A DNA stretch of 63,681 bases from an uncultured Prevotella sp. (GTDB lineage: Bacteria > Bacteroidota > Bacteroidia > Bacteroidales > Bacteroidaceae), in assembly GCA_905233825.1 (NCBI GenBank), contig CAJOFE010000019.1, positions 1 to 63,681 on the forward strand, given 5' to 3'. Of this stretch, positions 1 to 9,791 are shown in pieces. Positions within the stretch are counted from its first letter, which is position 1, and every line of letters starts with the position of its first letter. Both the position numbers and the translations under genes were made by a program. A model generated the notes under the pieces. It searched no databases and was not told the origin of the DNA. It worked only from the letters and a program-made list of their open reading frames with translations.

Positions 1-145
1 CCTCGCGGTAGAAATACGTTGCAAAAATATACTGAAATTCGGTTACTACCAAATTCCAGCCATCAAGTGTTAAAAATCAAAAGTTACTGAAAATGAGCGC
101 TTTATGCGCAGTTAGTATTAGATATTCCTGGTTGTTTATACCCGT
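1..145. other. A/T-rich left edge, no gene seen
   Basis: I see no convincing reading frame, RNA or terminator hairpin here. It is the DNA directly 3' of the BspA-like gene. Because that gene stops abruptly inside its leucine-rich repeats, this could be sequence joined by a deletion, but nothing in it is recognisable. Confidence 0.4.
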
Positions 146-1198
146 TTAAATACTACCATCAAAAGCACCATAACCAATAATTGTCACGCTACTAGGGATG
201 GTCACAGAAGTTAAGCTACTACTACCATCGAAAGCACCGCTATCAATAATTATCACGCTATTGGGGATGGTCACAGAGGTCAGGCTGCTACAATTTTGGA
301 AAGCACAATAGCCAATAGATGTGACTCCCGTGAAATATTTAGCCTCATTAAAAGAGGTAATACTTTTATTCCCTTTGAATACGTTGTCAAATGAAGTCAC
401 TGCCTCAGCTTCTTCATAACTCAGCTCACCGTCACCGTTGGTATCCCAGTTCTCTACGCAGATGCGCTTCACCTCAGCATCGGCAAAGGCGATAAGTACC
501 TCGTCATGTGTCCAAACGGTATTATAGTCACCATAGCCAGTGAAAGAGTCGTCATCATCCCAGAAAACGCCCACTAAGTTGTAATCATCAGAACCTTCCA
601 ACGTGATGACATCGCCATCGATGGTGAAAGTGATGGCATCTTTTTCCAGATCCTTCTCAAAGCCAGAACCCGTATAGACACCCCAGTAGATGCTTAGTGT
701 AGCACTATATAAACTACTATAGTCGACAAGCTGATTTACGGGAATAATAAGGGTAGTTCCCTCAATAGTACCCTTTACCCATGCACCTGTCTTATATTCA
801 GAAATGAGGTCCTTCACATAGACAGTGCCATCTTCGCACTCTACGATTTCTACGTCGCCTTCCTGGTCCTTATTATAAAGCTGAGTGTCTTGGACGAAAT
901 AGGCAATGCCTCCGCGCTTGTAGTACTTGTGCTCGCCCTCATCGGGAGCGATGATGATACCATTGGCATCGGCAGTTGCAGCAAGGAGTGGGGTGGTCAT
1001 CCTGACAGGCTTGCTGATGTGCTCGTGCTCCACGCAAATGCGCTTCACCTCAGCATCAGCAAAGGTAATAAGCTGCTCATTGGCATTAGTTTGTTGTTTA
1101 ATGGTCGTGCCTGTGGCAAAAAGAGGAACCGTCACAAATAACGTCACAAACAAAAAAGTTGCAGACAATTGTTCTCTTCGTAACAACATGAGCATCAT
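146..1198 (-). CDS. BspA-like secreted protein, short leucine-rich repeat tail
   Basis: Secreted protein with a hydrophobic N-terminal signal ([16 protein letters not shown]). It has two copies of a [12 protein letters not shown] segment; the second runs into [14 protein letters not shown], an EF-hand/dockerin-like calcium loop. It ends in BspA-type (LRR_5) repeats of the form LTSVTIPxSVxxIGxGAF. Related proteins in Prevotella and Bacteroides usually carry many LRR units; here only about two and a half remain and the frame stops at GAFDGSI. Such repeats mediate adhesion or binding in characterised BspA proteins; the role here is unknown. I chose the start in [11 protein letters not shown] because it gives a normal signal peptide and avoids overlapping the FRG pseudogene; an in-frame start at 1258 also exists. 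Secretion is likely, function is not shown. Confidence 0.75.
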   Translation of the reverse strand: MMLMLLRREQLSATFLFVTLFVTVPLFATGTTIKQQTNANEQLITFADAEVKRICVEHEHISKPVRMTTPLLAATADANGIIIAPDEGEHKYYKRGGIAYFVQDTQLYNKDQEGDVEIVECEDGTVYVKDLISEYKTGAWVKGTIEGTTLIIPVNQLVDYSSLYSATLSIYWGVYTGSGFEKDLEKDAITFTIDGDVITLEGSDDYNLVGVFWDDDDSFTGYGDYNTVWTHDEVLIAFADAEVKRICVENWDTNGDGELSYEEAEAVTSFDNVFKGNKSITSFNEAKYFTGVTSIGYCAFQNCSSLTSVTIPNSVIIIDSGAFDGSSSLTSVTIPSSVTIIGYGAFDGSI

Positions 1199-1221
1199 AT
1201 AGAATCTATGAGGAAAAAGTA

Positions 1222-1923
1222 TCATGTAATATCTAACGATTTCTTTATATCGGCGCATAGGCTGTCAAGAAGAGGATATACAAGTGTCTTATCATATCCA
1301 AGGACAGCTAAATCGCGAAGTATTTGTTTTTTACATTCTTTCTTGATAATAAAAGCTTTTTTGATGACTCGTATTTTTTTGTTCGGTCTATTGTATAGCA
1401 GGAACAAAGCCTTTTGATTTCTATATCGGACATCAGTATATTTCGGAACAATATACATCGGCTTTTTTATGGAAGTCATTTCAGGAAAGGTATTAGGAGC
1501 CTTTTCGTCTGTTTCACTATCAACCAGATAGAATTTCCGTAGTGGAACAGTATATATACACCCATCTTTATCAACATCAGTTTCACATGCAAAGTACAAT
1601 GCAATCATTGGATTATAACTCCAATCCAATAATCGCGTCGGTAATCCATAGTGCTGAGCTAAAAATAAAATTTCCATATCTGTCTGTGGTCGCTCAGTAG
1701 TATATGAATAATATTGCCTTTTAAACAAATCAAACACCCTCTTTTCTGCCTCCTTAGAATAATTATTCCTTCCTATGCATGGGATTAGAGGTCAGTCTTT
1801 CGATGCTTGCCCCCGATAAATAATCTCTTCAGACGAATTTGTCCTACTATTTAAAACATGCGACACAAAAAACTGTACGCTGTCTATTACAATTGCTTTG
1901 TTATTTTTTACTTTCTGTTCCAT
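1222..1923 (-). pseudogene. FRG-domain protein interrupted by an in-frame TGA
   Basis: The part from 1737 to 1222 reads as the core and C-terminus of an FRG-domain protein (AQHYGLPTRLLDWSYNP, then ALYFACE). The same frame continues upstream to an ATG at 1923 and supplies the name-giving N-terminal motif: IIYRGQASKD, stop, PLIPCIGRN. The stop is TGA at 1794-1792, where family members usually have Trp (TGG), so one G-to-A change explains it. The restored gene would be about 233 codons and begins 18 nt after the BACON lipoprotein stop. FRG proteins are poorly characterised. A downstream GTG at 1737 could give a truncated product, but it would lack the RGQ motif. A sequencing error is the main alternative. 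Confidence 0.75.
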
Positions 1924-1941
1924 AACGTTTTATGTCTTGAG

Positions 1942-2916
1942 TTAATACACAGGTGTAGTATTATCATCCTCTTCTGGAGAGTTGATTTTCTGCGTAGTGA
2001 AGGTTTTTACGCTGCCATAAGTAGTGCCAGCGGCAGTGATGACATAAGGACGGACATAATAGGTGGTGTTCTGCTGAAGACCTGTCAGAGAGAAGCTGCC
2101 AGCATCGTTCTTATAAGATACCTTGTTATAGACCCGCATGTTTGTAGTGGTGGGAGTCGGCACATTTGAACTATAACACACACCATACTCCGAGGCGCTA
2201 AAAAAAGACGACTTGAACTCCACATTGCAGCGAGCCGAAGTCTTGGTAATATTATCAATACTACTAATACCTACCGTGGGCTGGGGTGCCGCCTCCTGTG
2301 AGACAGGAACCTGGGCCTCTGCCGTGTTGCCAGTAACACGAATGACGCAACTGCGTTTTTCAAAGGTGTTGTTCCCACTGACACGGACTATCATCTTCGT
2401 GCCGTCATTGCTGGTAGAAACCTTGCACCAGTCGGGAGTGGCCTCTGAATGGTATTTCACATTGCTGCTTACTTCTACATACTCAGTGCCGCCTTCATAG
2501 GAGAAGGTCAGACTGCTTCTATCCAGTCTGATCCACTCTTTGGTTGCTGCCTGGATGACTCTGATAGTACATCTGTTGATTCCATCACCAACAGTAATAG
2601 AAGCATCTCGCGACGTAGTAGTAGATGGATTCTCCTGCACGCTGACAGTAATCGAGCTGTTATTATTGCCATAATCCTTACTGGTCTTGATCCAGTTCTC
2701 AGAGGTTACGACATTCCAATAGCATTGGCTGGTGATGTTAAATGACAATGACTGTTGACTGTCATCGAAATTTAACTGCGTCGTGCTGACCTCAACGCCC
2801 AACTTGCCTGCCTGATAGTCTTCGCTATACTCAGCCCAATCCTGTTGGTCTTCACAAGAACATGTGAAGGACAAAAGGAGAAGTGTTTGTATGTATAATA
2901 ATGTCTTCTTCATCAT
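1942..2916 (-). CDS. BACON-domain lipoprotein
   Basis: Predicted surface or periplasmic lipoprotein of 324 residues: hydrophobic signal then FTCSC lipobox. Two BACON-like beta-sandwich modules follow (about residues 38-125, with the typical SENWI and IRVIQAA strands, and about 128-210, ending VPVSQEA). The C-terminal domain is fibronectin-III-like with SLTGLQQNTTYYVRPYV. BACON modules occur in Bacteroidetes glycan-associated proteins, but no enzymatic domain is present, so binding or scaffolding is the most that can be inferred. It is the last intact gene of a tightly packed secreted-protein run (15 nt from the preceding gene). Ends with an acidic, disordered tail. Confidence 0.85.
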   Translation of the reverse strand: MMKKTLLYIQTLLLLSFTCSCEDQQDWAEYSEDYQAGKLGVEVSTTQLNFDDSQQSLSFNITSQCYWNVVTSENWIKTSKDYGNNNSSITVSVQENPSTTTSRDASITVGDGINRCTIRVIQAATKEWIRLDRSSLTFSYEGGTEYVEVSSNVKYHSEATPDWCKVSTSNDGTKMIVRVSGNNTFEKRSCVIRVTGNTAEAQVPVSQEAAPQPTVGISSIDNITKTSARCNVEFKSSFFSASEYGVCYSSNVPTPTTTNMRVYNKVSYKNDAGSFSLTGLQQNTTYYVRPYVITAAGTTYGSVKTFTTQKINSPEEDDNTTPVY

Positions 2917-2931
2917 ATTATGCGCACCAGT

Positions 2932-4095
2932 TTAAAAAGTAAAGAGCAGACCTGCCTTCAATCCGAATCCTTCACCCCACCCTTTGATGGTATTGTCGGC
3001 CTCCTTGATAAGCTCATAAGTATCACCATGATCCACATCAAAGCTGTATTCAGGAGTGACATGAAACAGCACATGCTTGCCTAAGGCAAGTCCAACACGC
3101 AGTGCCACGAAAGCAGTGGTGACATGTGTATGATCGAATTTCTTTTCATCATCGAAATAGGTGGTATTCTTCTTGGCAAGCTCTTTTCCGGAAATCATTC
3201 CTACAGACATGCCTCCTTTCAGGGTGAACTGAACGACGGAACGAGGATTTAACAGAAATCCGATGCCTGCAAATGCTTTCATACACGAATAGTCGTAAGC
3301 CTCTTCCAAATAGTGAACATATTTGTTGTAAACGCCTATATCAGAAGCCTTCTTCATACAAAACACACCACCACCATAGATTGACATCCAGTTGATGATC
3401 AATTCCATATTTACTGAAGGGCCTACAGCACCGAGCGCACTGTAATCTATACCTATGCCAAAACGTGCAGACTGGCTCTTCCGTGAGTGACGTTGTGGTG
3501 TATCGTTATAATAAACGAAATCATTAAGTCTTCCATTGGGGATAGACTCTTTCACACGCAGGCTGTCTGGAGAGATTATTCCAAGAGATAAAGAATCTGC
3601 CACCGACACTTTATCTGCTTGCCGTATAGAAACAGAGTCAGTAACGGTTTTTGGGGGGTGGTTGCCTCCATTCTGAGCAGCCTGTTGCATCAAGGTACGC
3701 AGGTAGGTCTCGTTGGTAATGATGATTTCCGCATCGTAGGTGGTCTTTGACGTGATTGCAAGAGGGAGTTCAAAACCACGCAAAACCCCTAAGTACGGAT
3801 GACTGATAGATATGCGCTTCGTGCCCTCAGGTACAAAGAGCCACACTTCACCTGTCTTTTCTGTTTTCTTAAGAATACCAAGATTTGCATCAAAATCAAA
3901 TTTGTCATCACGCACAACAAAACGGAGCAAGGCAGCGAGCTTGCCATTGAGATCCTTCACGCCAGAGGTCGCAGCAGCCATTTCCATGGTGTTCTCATGG
4001 AAGTTGTCAATGCGAAATTCCTGCGCCGCTACATGGCTAAATGACAAATGACAAATAATCAATGATAAAAGCAGGCGTCGAAGCATAACTCTCAA
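2932..4095 (-). CDS. Uncharacterised exported protein, probable C-terminal beta-barrel
   Basis: 387 residues; signal peptide LLLSLIICHLSFSHVAAQ encoded by ATTTRTC heptamer repeats. Residues about 25-135 form a soluble domain. A Ser/Thr/Val-rich linker follows. From about residue 205 alternating polar/hydrophobic strands with aromatic girdles (FGIGIDYSALGAVGP, LRVGLALGKHVLFHVTPEY) end in a terminal Phe (LKAGLLFTF), the usual signature of an outer-membrane barrel recognised by BamA. I do not recognise a named family. The gene starts 9 nt after the NTF2-like gene, so co-transcription is likely. Confidence 0.8.
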   Translation of the reverse strand: MRVMLRRLLLSLIICHLSFSHVAAQEFRIDNFHENTMEMAAATSGVKDLNGKLAALLRFVVRDDKFDFDANLGILKKTEKTGEVWLFVPEGTKRISISHPYLGVLRGFELPLAITSKTTYDAEIIITNETYLRTLMQQAAQNGGNHPPKTVTDSVSIRQADKVSVADSLSLGIISPDSLRVKESIPNGRLNDFVYYNDTPQRHSRKSQSARFGIGIDYSALGAVGPSVNMELIINWMSIYGGGVFCMKKASDIGVYNKYVHYLEEAYDYSCMKAFAGIGFLLNPRSVVQFTLKGGMSVGMISGKELAKKNTTYFDDEKKFDHTHVTTAFVALRVGLALGKHVLFHVTPEYSFDVDHGDTYELIKEADNTIKGWGEGFGLKAGLLFTF

Positions 4096-4104
4096 ATCTC
4101 AAAC

Positions 4105-5115
4105 CTATTGTATGTCAAAGTCGCTGAGTGTAAAAATCTCATCTTTGTTGAGGCGCCTGTCTCCCAACTGGTCGGGTTGCCAAGTACGCACATGTATCTG
4201 TGGCGCATACTCGTCGGTGAAGTCCCAAAGCAGGAAGAGGTAGCCCTCGTCATGGTAGTTGTTGTTCGTCCAGCCCTGATGAAGGGTGACACCATAGTAG
4301 TTGGCATTAGTGGGATGGCGCATCACATTGATATCGTCGAAGGTGACGCGGAAGTAGCGTGCATTCGTGAAGATGCGACGCAGTCCCTGAATATACCGTT
4401 GCTTTGACTGCTTATTGTACTGTATCTTCTGTGAGGTTATCAATCGATCGTTCTCCACACGGCGCTGGGTGATGACACGGCCCGTGATGATGAGGGCATC
4501 GTCGCTATAGACCTGATTCAGGAAGTTGAGGTCTTTCTGGTTGTAGGCCGTGCGGAACTGCTCTACATAGTCGAGAATCATCTGTCGGCGGCGCAGGTCA
4601 GTCAGTTCTAAATCGCTTTTCACCACGTTCATGTAGAGATTGTTGGCAATGGCCAGATAGAAACTCTCTACATTGCCTTGACGGTCGAAGCTGACCACGG
4701 CCTCTTGATATTCCTCTTCGTTGAAAGCACGTGTCTCTGTGGGCTTCATCATTAGGGGAATGTTGCGAATCTGATATCCACTACCTGTTCGGATGCAATG
4801 CTCTACAATTTCCTGATCGGTGCACATGAAAGGAGTGTTCTCCCAAAGCATACGCATGGAGCGGCGTACACGATTGCTGGTGATGCCCATCGCGTTAAAG
4901 TCCAAGTCGCGATCCTGACGCTGGGCTGCATTGATTTCAGTGAGCATGCGTGTCAGATTCTGCTCCATCAGGGCTTTCACTTGTTTGTTTTCGATACCGT
5001 CGGTAATGGTGACATAAACCCGATTCTGAGCCTTTGTCTCAATAGCTGCCAGTAGCATCATGGTCACTGTCAGCAGCATAAATGATAGTCTTTTCATTCT
5101 TATACTTGTTTTCAT
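4105..5115 (-). CDS. Uncharacterised secreted protein with NTF2/SnoaL-like segment
   Basis: 336 residues with an N-terminal signal ending ETKAQ; the start may be MKTS or the internal MKRL seven codons on. The stretch around residues 185-230 (YVEQFRTAYNQKDLNFLNQV followed by YSDDALIITG) resembles the helix-strand opening of NTF2-like folds, and the C-terminal half could complete such a fold. No catalytic motif is evident. It lies 9 nt from its neighbours on both sides inside the secreted-protein operon, so its job is probably tied to theirs. Function unknown. Confidence 0.8.
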   Translation of the reverse strand: MKTSIRMKRLSFMLLTVTMMLLAAIETKAQNRVYVTITDGIENKQVKALMEQNLTRMLTEINAAQRQDRDLDFNAMGITSNRVRRSMRMLWENTPFMCTDQEIVEHCIRTGSGYQIRNIPLMMKPTETRAFNEEEYQEAVVSFDRQGNVESFYLAIANNLYMNVVKSDLELTDLRRRQMILDYVEQFRTAYNQKDLNFLNQVYSDDALIITGRVITQRRVENDRLITSQKIQYNKQSKQRYIQGLRRIFTNARYFRVTFDDINVMRHPTNANYYGVTLHQGWTNNNYHDEGYLFLLWDFTDEYAPQIHVRTWQPDQLGDRRLNKDEIFTLSDFDIQ

Positions 5116-5124
5116 AGATTATTA

Positions 5125-5919
5125 TTACTCTGTTTCTATTTCTTTCATTCTTACCCAGATGGCTCCGCACTGGCGGTAGTTGCTGATGGCATCGGGCTGC
5201 ATAGTACGCAAGTTGATAAGCTCGCCCTGAGCATTACGACGAAGCACTGCGCGGACTTGTGCCTCCTGATCATAGATGAAGAGGTGACAGGCGGAGTCGG
5301 CAGGCAGAGTGGCGTATTTGCCATAAGCAACGAGGCGGCCCTGCTGGCGCAACTGCTGTACAAAGGGTTCTACATTATAGAAGCTGGTAATAGCTGTCAT
5401 CTGCTGTTCGAGAGGTGTAATCTCATCTATAGCTTCTGAGGGAGCATCATTTGTGTTGTCGGTATCTGGATTATCCTTGGGAGATGAAAGCTGGACTGAA
5501 GGAGTAGGTATAGAGTCCATGCGTATGACCATCATCTCCCCACTATTAACCAGAGGTAGTATGTCAGCCTTGCTAACATAGATGAATGACCGATGATAGG
5601 TACCACGTCTGGTTTGCACCAGCTCACAATGTTCCTTGGCTTTAGCTACGCACAATTCTACGCCCTCGGCAGGGTGCTGAGCGCGAACCCAGTCGACGAC
5701 GGTCATCTCAAGGATAGCCTTCGCTCCATCCGTAGCCTCGCTGGCGGTCTTCATAGTTGCATCTCCGTAAAGGAAAGTGGTATCACGCTTTATCTGGCTG
5801 ATGCGACGGGTCATGTCGGCAGTATTATCGCTTATTGTCTGTGCATCAGCAGGTAGCACTGAAGTTAGCAGCATGGCTGCCATGACCCCTATATATAATA
5901 ATGTTTGTCTCATTGCCAT
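5125..5919 (-). CDS. Uncharacterised secreted protein
   Basis: 264 residues; signal peptide ends VLPADAQ. The mature protein has a compact N-terminal domain (about 27-130) with repeated mixed alpha/beta pattern, a low-complexity Pro/Asp/Asn linker (about 140-165) and a C-terminal domain (about 170-264). I do not recognise a family or active-site motif. Its start overlaps the end of the upstream 327-residue gene by 10 nt, which indicates translational coupling, and the next gene follows after 9 nt. Confidence 0.8.
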   Translation of the reverse strand: MAMRQTLLYIGVMAAMLLTSVLPADAQTISDNTADMTRRISQIKRDTTFLYGDATMKTASEATDGAKAILEMTVVDWVRAQHPAEGVELCVAKAKEHCELVQTRRGTYHRSFIYVSKADILPLVNSGEMMVIRMDSIPTPSVQLSSPKDNPDTDNTNDAPSEAIDEITPLEQQMTAITSFYNVEPFVQQLRQQGRLVAYGKYATLPADSACHLFIYDQEAQVRAVLRRNAQGELINLRTMQPDAISNYRQCGAIWVRMKEIETE

Positions 5920-6893
5920 TGTATTCTTTTATGGTTTGGTGATTGCTGTTGAAAAAGATTCGTTACATTGTGGGTGGGGATATAAGGAGTAAGTCGTACA
6001 GGGAGTGGCGTATCGCGGTCGGTAGTGAAGCCCGCCGGCAGCTTGACAGAAAGCAAATGGTTGAAGCCCAGCTCACTACTGTGGGCAATAACGAGCGCCA
6101 GGATTTCATCGTCTTCTTGCCGTTCAATACCAAAATAGGTCTTCAGCCCCCACTCTGAGCAGTAGCTGAGCCACTGGCATAGCCGAAGAGTGTAACTGAC
6201 GGTCTTTAACCCGTAAATAGACTGCTCCACCTGCAACTCATAGTCGGCATTGACTATCCCTGCAAAGAGATTGGCAGCCGAGAGGTCGGGGTGGCGGTCA
6301 TCAAACACGGGGCGCTCTTTCTGATCATAGTAGGTGGCATTAGAAAGGGATTTCGTATAGAGCGTGTCGGTCTGACTGACAAAGAGCTTTTCGCCCTTGG
6401 TCTTATTTTTTGATGTGTTGAATGGTTTTAATACAGCATGGGGTGCCGTAAGAGGAACTGTCTGAGCTGTACTGATAGTAGTTTGGAGCTGCTTTTGTGC
6501 TTGTTCTTGGCTGATACCAAGCAACAGATCGTACTGGGCTGGAAATACCAAATCAACAAAAGGCTCTTCACCATCATGTCGGCTCCACGTCACTTCATAG
6601 TGACTGGGTACTTCTTCATTTAGAGAGATAGTGAAAGGTATGGTGTCGCTCAAATGACGGAGGTCATTAAGACCGCCACGACGGAAATAGACCTTGTCAT
6701 CCTGCATGCGGCGCTCAATGGCTACGTCCTTCTGTGTGAGTAAGTCTATGAAGTAATGTTCTAAGAACTCCATGGCAAAGCGCTGGTTTCCTGCCGTCTG
6801 ACGGGTCTGCATGCTGAACAGCTGTGCCCACGCCGTTGTGGTCACAAATACTAATGCAGCTATGATGAAAACTCGCCTCATGATTACTCTCAT
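5910..6893 (-). CDS. Uncharacterised secreted protein
   Basis: 327 residues with signal peptide IAALVFVTTTAWAQ. The mature protein is mixed alpha/beta with no cysteine pair or catalytic signature that I recognise. It is 5 nt downstream of the 908-residue gene and overlaps the following 264-residue gene by 10 nt, so it belongs to the same transcript. A start at MRRVF, four codons in, is also possible. Function cannot be assigned. Confidence 0.8.
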   Translation of the reverse strand: MRVIMRRVFIIAALVFVTTTAWAQLFSMQTRQTAGNQRFAMEFLEHYFIDLLTQKDVAIERRMQDDKVYFRRGGLNDLRHLSDTIPFTISLNEEVPSHYEVTWSRHDGEEPFVDLVFPAQYDLLLGISQEQAQKQLQTTISTAQTVPLTAPHAVLKPFNTSKNKTKGEKLFVSQTDTLYTKSLSNATYYDQKERPVFDDRHPDLSAANLFAGIVNADYELQVEQSIYGLKTVSYTLRLCQWLSYCSEWGLKTYFGIERQEDDEILALVIAHSSELGFNHLLSVKLPAGFTTDRDTPLPVRLTPYIPTHNVTNLFQQQSPNHKRIQWQ

Positions 6894-6898
6894 TTAGT

Positions 6899-9625
6899 TC
6901 ATTGTTTACCTATAAGAATGCTACCCTTGCGCTGTCCGTTGCTGTCGTACCAGATGCCCTGTACCAAGTGGCCTTCATACCACTCGCCAATTATATAATC
7001 ACCAGGTTCTGCAACACGATGGCGTGGGTCGCGATCATCAATAACATGACGCTTATAGAATATTATGCGAGCCTCTACATCGTGCTGCTTACGGTTTTTC
7101 ATCTTGCCTTGATAGACAGCATAACCAAGATCCTGGCCTTGAGGACGGAGGATTTGCTGTCTGTTCTCGTCGCCGTAAATGACGACTGCATGGCAATGTT
7201 TCCCTGTGCCCACATAGGTGATATCGACAATTGGCTTACCCGCTTGGCTATAATGAGTACCATATAGCATACCTACATGATAGTCTTCAGAAGTATAACC
7301 CTTTAGCTCATCGTACCAATAGCTTGGAAAACGAAAATCCTGATTATCAGTTTCTATGGAAGCAGTAAGCGCATTCATGGAACCAGAAAAATAAATATAC
7401 AAGTTGCCTTTCTTCCAACCATCACCTTTGCGTTCAAACTGCTTTCCCCTGAGCACCTTGTCGGCATATGCAATACTACCATGCTGATATATATTCACCA
7501 AGTCGCCTAACGTCAGCATCTCGCTCATCAACAAACTTTTCGCGTTGTCGTAGTCATCAATGACCCATTTGCCGTTTTCCTTCACCAAATCAAGCTGGCT
7601 GATAAAACTGTCCGCGAAAGTGTTTGTTCCATATTCGACAGTAATTATTCTTGCCGAGGCTTTGGCTGTTGTAGGAGTGATATTGGTAATACTCACTAAC
7701 TCACAGCTATTTACTTCAACAGAGGTACCTCTTGCAAGTTCTGGTCCTTCCCCCAAGTAGAAACCAAGATTTATCATCAGTTGTGAAAACAGGCACATAA
7801 CACGTTGCCAATCCTTCGAGTAATCTAAAACGAAGTTGCGCTTGATTTCCTGCTCTGCCGGGTCATTACTCTGTTCTGTAGTTCCCTTAATCCCAAGTGT
7901 CATGAAATCAAGGCTCATGTCTTTCGTGTTTTTACCAATGACGATTTCCGCCCCTTCGCTATTATCATCTGTCTTCACCATCACTTCGTCGTAATTGGTG
8001 TAATCGGTTTTGAAAATCTCTGCAAAATAAGGTGAAGTGGGGCTTCCAAGGTGCAGGTTAGAAACTGATTTAAACTGCAAGTCTTTCAATTGTCGCAGAA
8101 ACATATCTTTGTCCTTGTCAGTGAACACTGTGATACTTATCTCCCTTTCATTGTCAGTATTATTCCGGAGTCCAACAATGCTGGCAGTTTCCAAATTCTT
8201 GTCAAAAATGTCGAACCAGCTATCAGTATGAGGCTTTATACTACATCCTTTCGTCCAGTAAGCCGTACCATCAATACTCATGCGATAGATATAGCCGTCA
8301 GCATACAGCGCATTGACGTTTCCATAGTCGACGAAACTCATAGCATTAAGAAATGACAGGTGCTTGTCAGGGACATGGAATTGAACGTCAAAGTCTAAAT
8401 CAATACCATGTTGCCAAAAATGAATGTCAAAATCAAATCCACCAATAACACCGAATTCACGATACTGCTTTTCTGTAAGCAAACGAAGCTTTTGTCCTTT
8501 TACTGGATTCCTGGCCGCAACAGTAATATCCCAAAGGCCCTCATCACTATAATCGTTCTCTGCATACATTTGGGCAAGACCATAGTCCATAGCCGATGAA
8601 ATAAACTGTCCGAATTCCGTTTCATCTTTGAAGTTCATGCAATAATGAGGGCCATCCTCTCCGTCGAAACATTCGAGCCACCATGGACCTAATGCCTTCA
8701 GATTGTTGTCACTGTCGGCAATGACATCCTGACTGATTATTGCCACATACTCGTATTCTTTTTGCGTGGTTTTAAGCTTCAATCCAAACCTATCTAAGAA
8801 GGCATGATCTGGCAGATGATGAGCATCTTTAGAGTTTGCCATTGATTCATAAATGTCAAGGAACATTTCATAGGTCAGTTTTTTGACAGGTTGTATATTC
8901 TCTGACTGACGTGGAGTTGTACCAGCAATCGCCACCCCTTCATTCGACAGATAATTACTTACGGAAGAAAGAGGAACGGTTTCTACAAATTCGCCATGAA
9001 AGCCTTTAACAACAAACTTCACCTCATGAGGACTAATGATGGCATCGGTAATCGCTTTTTCTTCATTGTCAGCAGGTGGATTCGAGAAACTCCTGTAAGC
9101 AATTGAAGTTAACATTTTTCTATCGCCCTGGAAGAATTGGCCAAAATCCACTTTCTTGCCAGTCCTTTTATCAATGGTCAAACCTTTAGCCCAATACCAC
9201 TGACTCGCACCGCCACTACTTCCTTGTGCTATGAACGACACATAATGAGCATTCTCATAACCTTTTGAAATACTTATGTTACAAGTACTCATTTCATTCT
9301 CATCTGCATACTTTTTACATAAGAACTGACACATAGCAGACGCATCGTCAACAGAGCCATTCCAGCGCAGAGACGTATTCTCATTCAGTTGTTCTATAAT
9401 CCATTGACGAATAGTATTTACGACAGCAGGATTACCACTCATAGGATAATCAATGTCAATGCTGCACATACCTTTACTCTCACAAAAACCTGAACTTCTT
9501 ATATAGCCAATGGTATCATTAGGTTCCACACCTATCAAATTTAATGCCTCTGTAGTTAGCTCGTTTGTATGCGAAAAAACACTCGTAAAAAACAATGCAC
9601 AGATGGTTACTAATAATGTCCTCAT
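6899..9625 (-). CDS. Large secreted multidomain protein, DUF3298-like N-terminus and DUF3828-like segment
   Basis: 908 residues, signal peptide ending SVFSH. The N-terminal ~250 residues (GGASQWYWAKGLTIDKRTGK, then VDFGQFF) resemble the DUF3298/RsiV-type extracellular domain. A second region (about 260-560) is unassigned. Around residues 595-720 there is a DUF3828-like segment (ITNITPTTAKASARI, then VKENGKWVIDDYDNA), paralogous to the 303-codon neighbour. The C-terminus (GEWYEGHLVQGIWYDSNGQ) looks like a MORN-type strand repeat. First gene of the tight secreted-protein run. Domain names are from recall of the families, not a search; no activity can be claimed. Confidence 0.8.
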   Translation of the reverse strand: MRTLLVTICALFFTSVFSHTNELTTEALNLIGVEPNDTIGYIRSSGFCESKGMCSIDIDYPMSGNPAVVNTIRQWIIEQLNENTSLRWNGSVDDASAMCQFLCKKYADENEMSTCNISISKGYENAHYVSFIAQGSSGGASQWYWAKGLTIDKRTGKKVDFGQFFQGDRKMLTSIAYRSFSNPPADNEEKAITDAIISPHEVKFVVKGFHGEFVETVPLSSVSNYLSNEGVAIAGTTPRQSENIQPVKKLTYEMFLDIYESMANSKDAHHLPDHAFLDRFGLKLKTTQKEYEYVAIISQDVIADSDNNLKALGPWWLECFDGEDGPHYCMNFKDETEFGQFISSAMDYGLAQMYAENDYSDEGLWDITVAARNPVKGQKLRLLTEKQYREFGVIGGFDFDIHFWQHGIDLDFDVQFHVPDKHLSFLNAMSFVDYGNVNALYADGYIYRMSIDGTAYWTKGCSIKPHTDSWFDIFDKNLETASIVGLRNNTDNEREISITVFTDKDKDMFLRQLKDLQFKSVSNLHLGSPTSPYFAEIFKTDYTNYDEVMVKTDDNSEGAEIVIGKNTKDMSLDFMTLGIKGTTEQSNDPAEQEIKRNFVLDYSKDWQRVMCLFSQLMINLGFYLGEGPELARGTSVEVNSCELVSITNITPTTAKASARIITVEYGTNTFADSFISQLDLVKENGKWVIDDYDNAKSLLMSEMLTLGDLVNIYQHGSIAYADKVLRGKQFERKGDGWKKGNLYIYFSGSMNALTASIETDNQDFRFPSYWYDELKGYTSEDYHVGMLYGTHYSQAGKPIVDITYVGTGKHCHAVVIYGDENRQQILRPQGQDLGYAVYQGKMKNRKQHDVEARIIFYKRHVIDDRDPRHRVAEPGDYIIGEWYEGHLVQGIWYDSNGQRKGSILIGKQ

Positions 9626-9715
9626 AATGATTTAGGTTTAAATATAGATCAAGATTAAATAAGACTTTCATTGATATTGGTTTGGGAAGAAATACTTTTC
9701 ATCTTCTTAATAGTT

Positions 9716-9763
9716 TTAGTTGTTAATAATTCAGTAATACTCACATTTGTTTTTAGTATCATA
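9716..9763 (-). repeat. Second copy of a duplicated leader, in front of a vestigial ORF
   Basis: About 48 nt that matches, at roughly 40 positions, the leader upstream of the DUF3828-like gene (10655-10703): both read ATGATAC, GTGAGTAT, ACTGA and TTATTAACAACTAAA in order. After this copy comes only a 15-codon frame (MKSISSQ, stop at 9660-9658) before the 908-residue gene. This suggests tandem duplication of a leader-plus-gene unit and decay of one copy. Confidence 0.6.
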
Positions 9764-9791
9764 AACGAGCCTCATCCCACTTGAAGTAATA

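Noticed and set aside
1792..1794. TGA recoding (selenocysteine or reassigned Trp) in the FRG gene
   Set aside because: No SECIS-like hairpin seen directly downstream, and TGA serves as a normal stop in other genes here.
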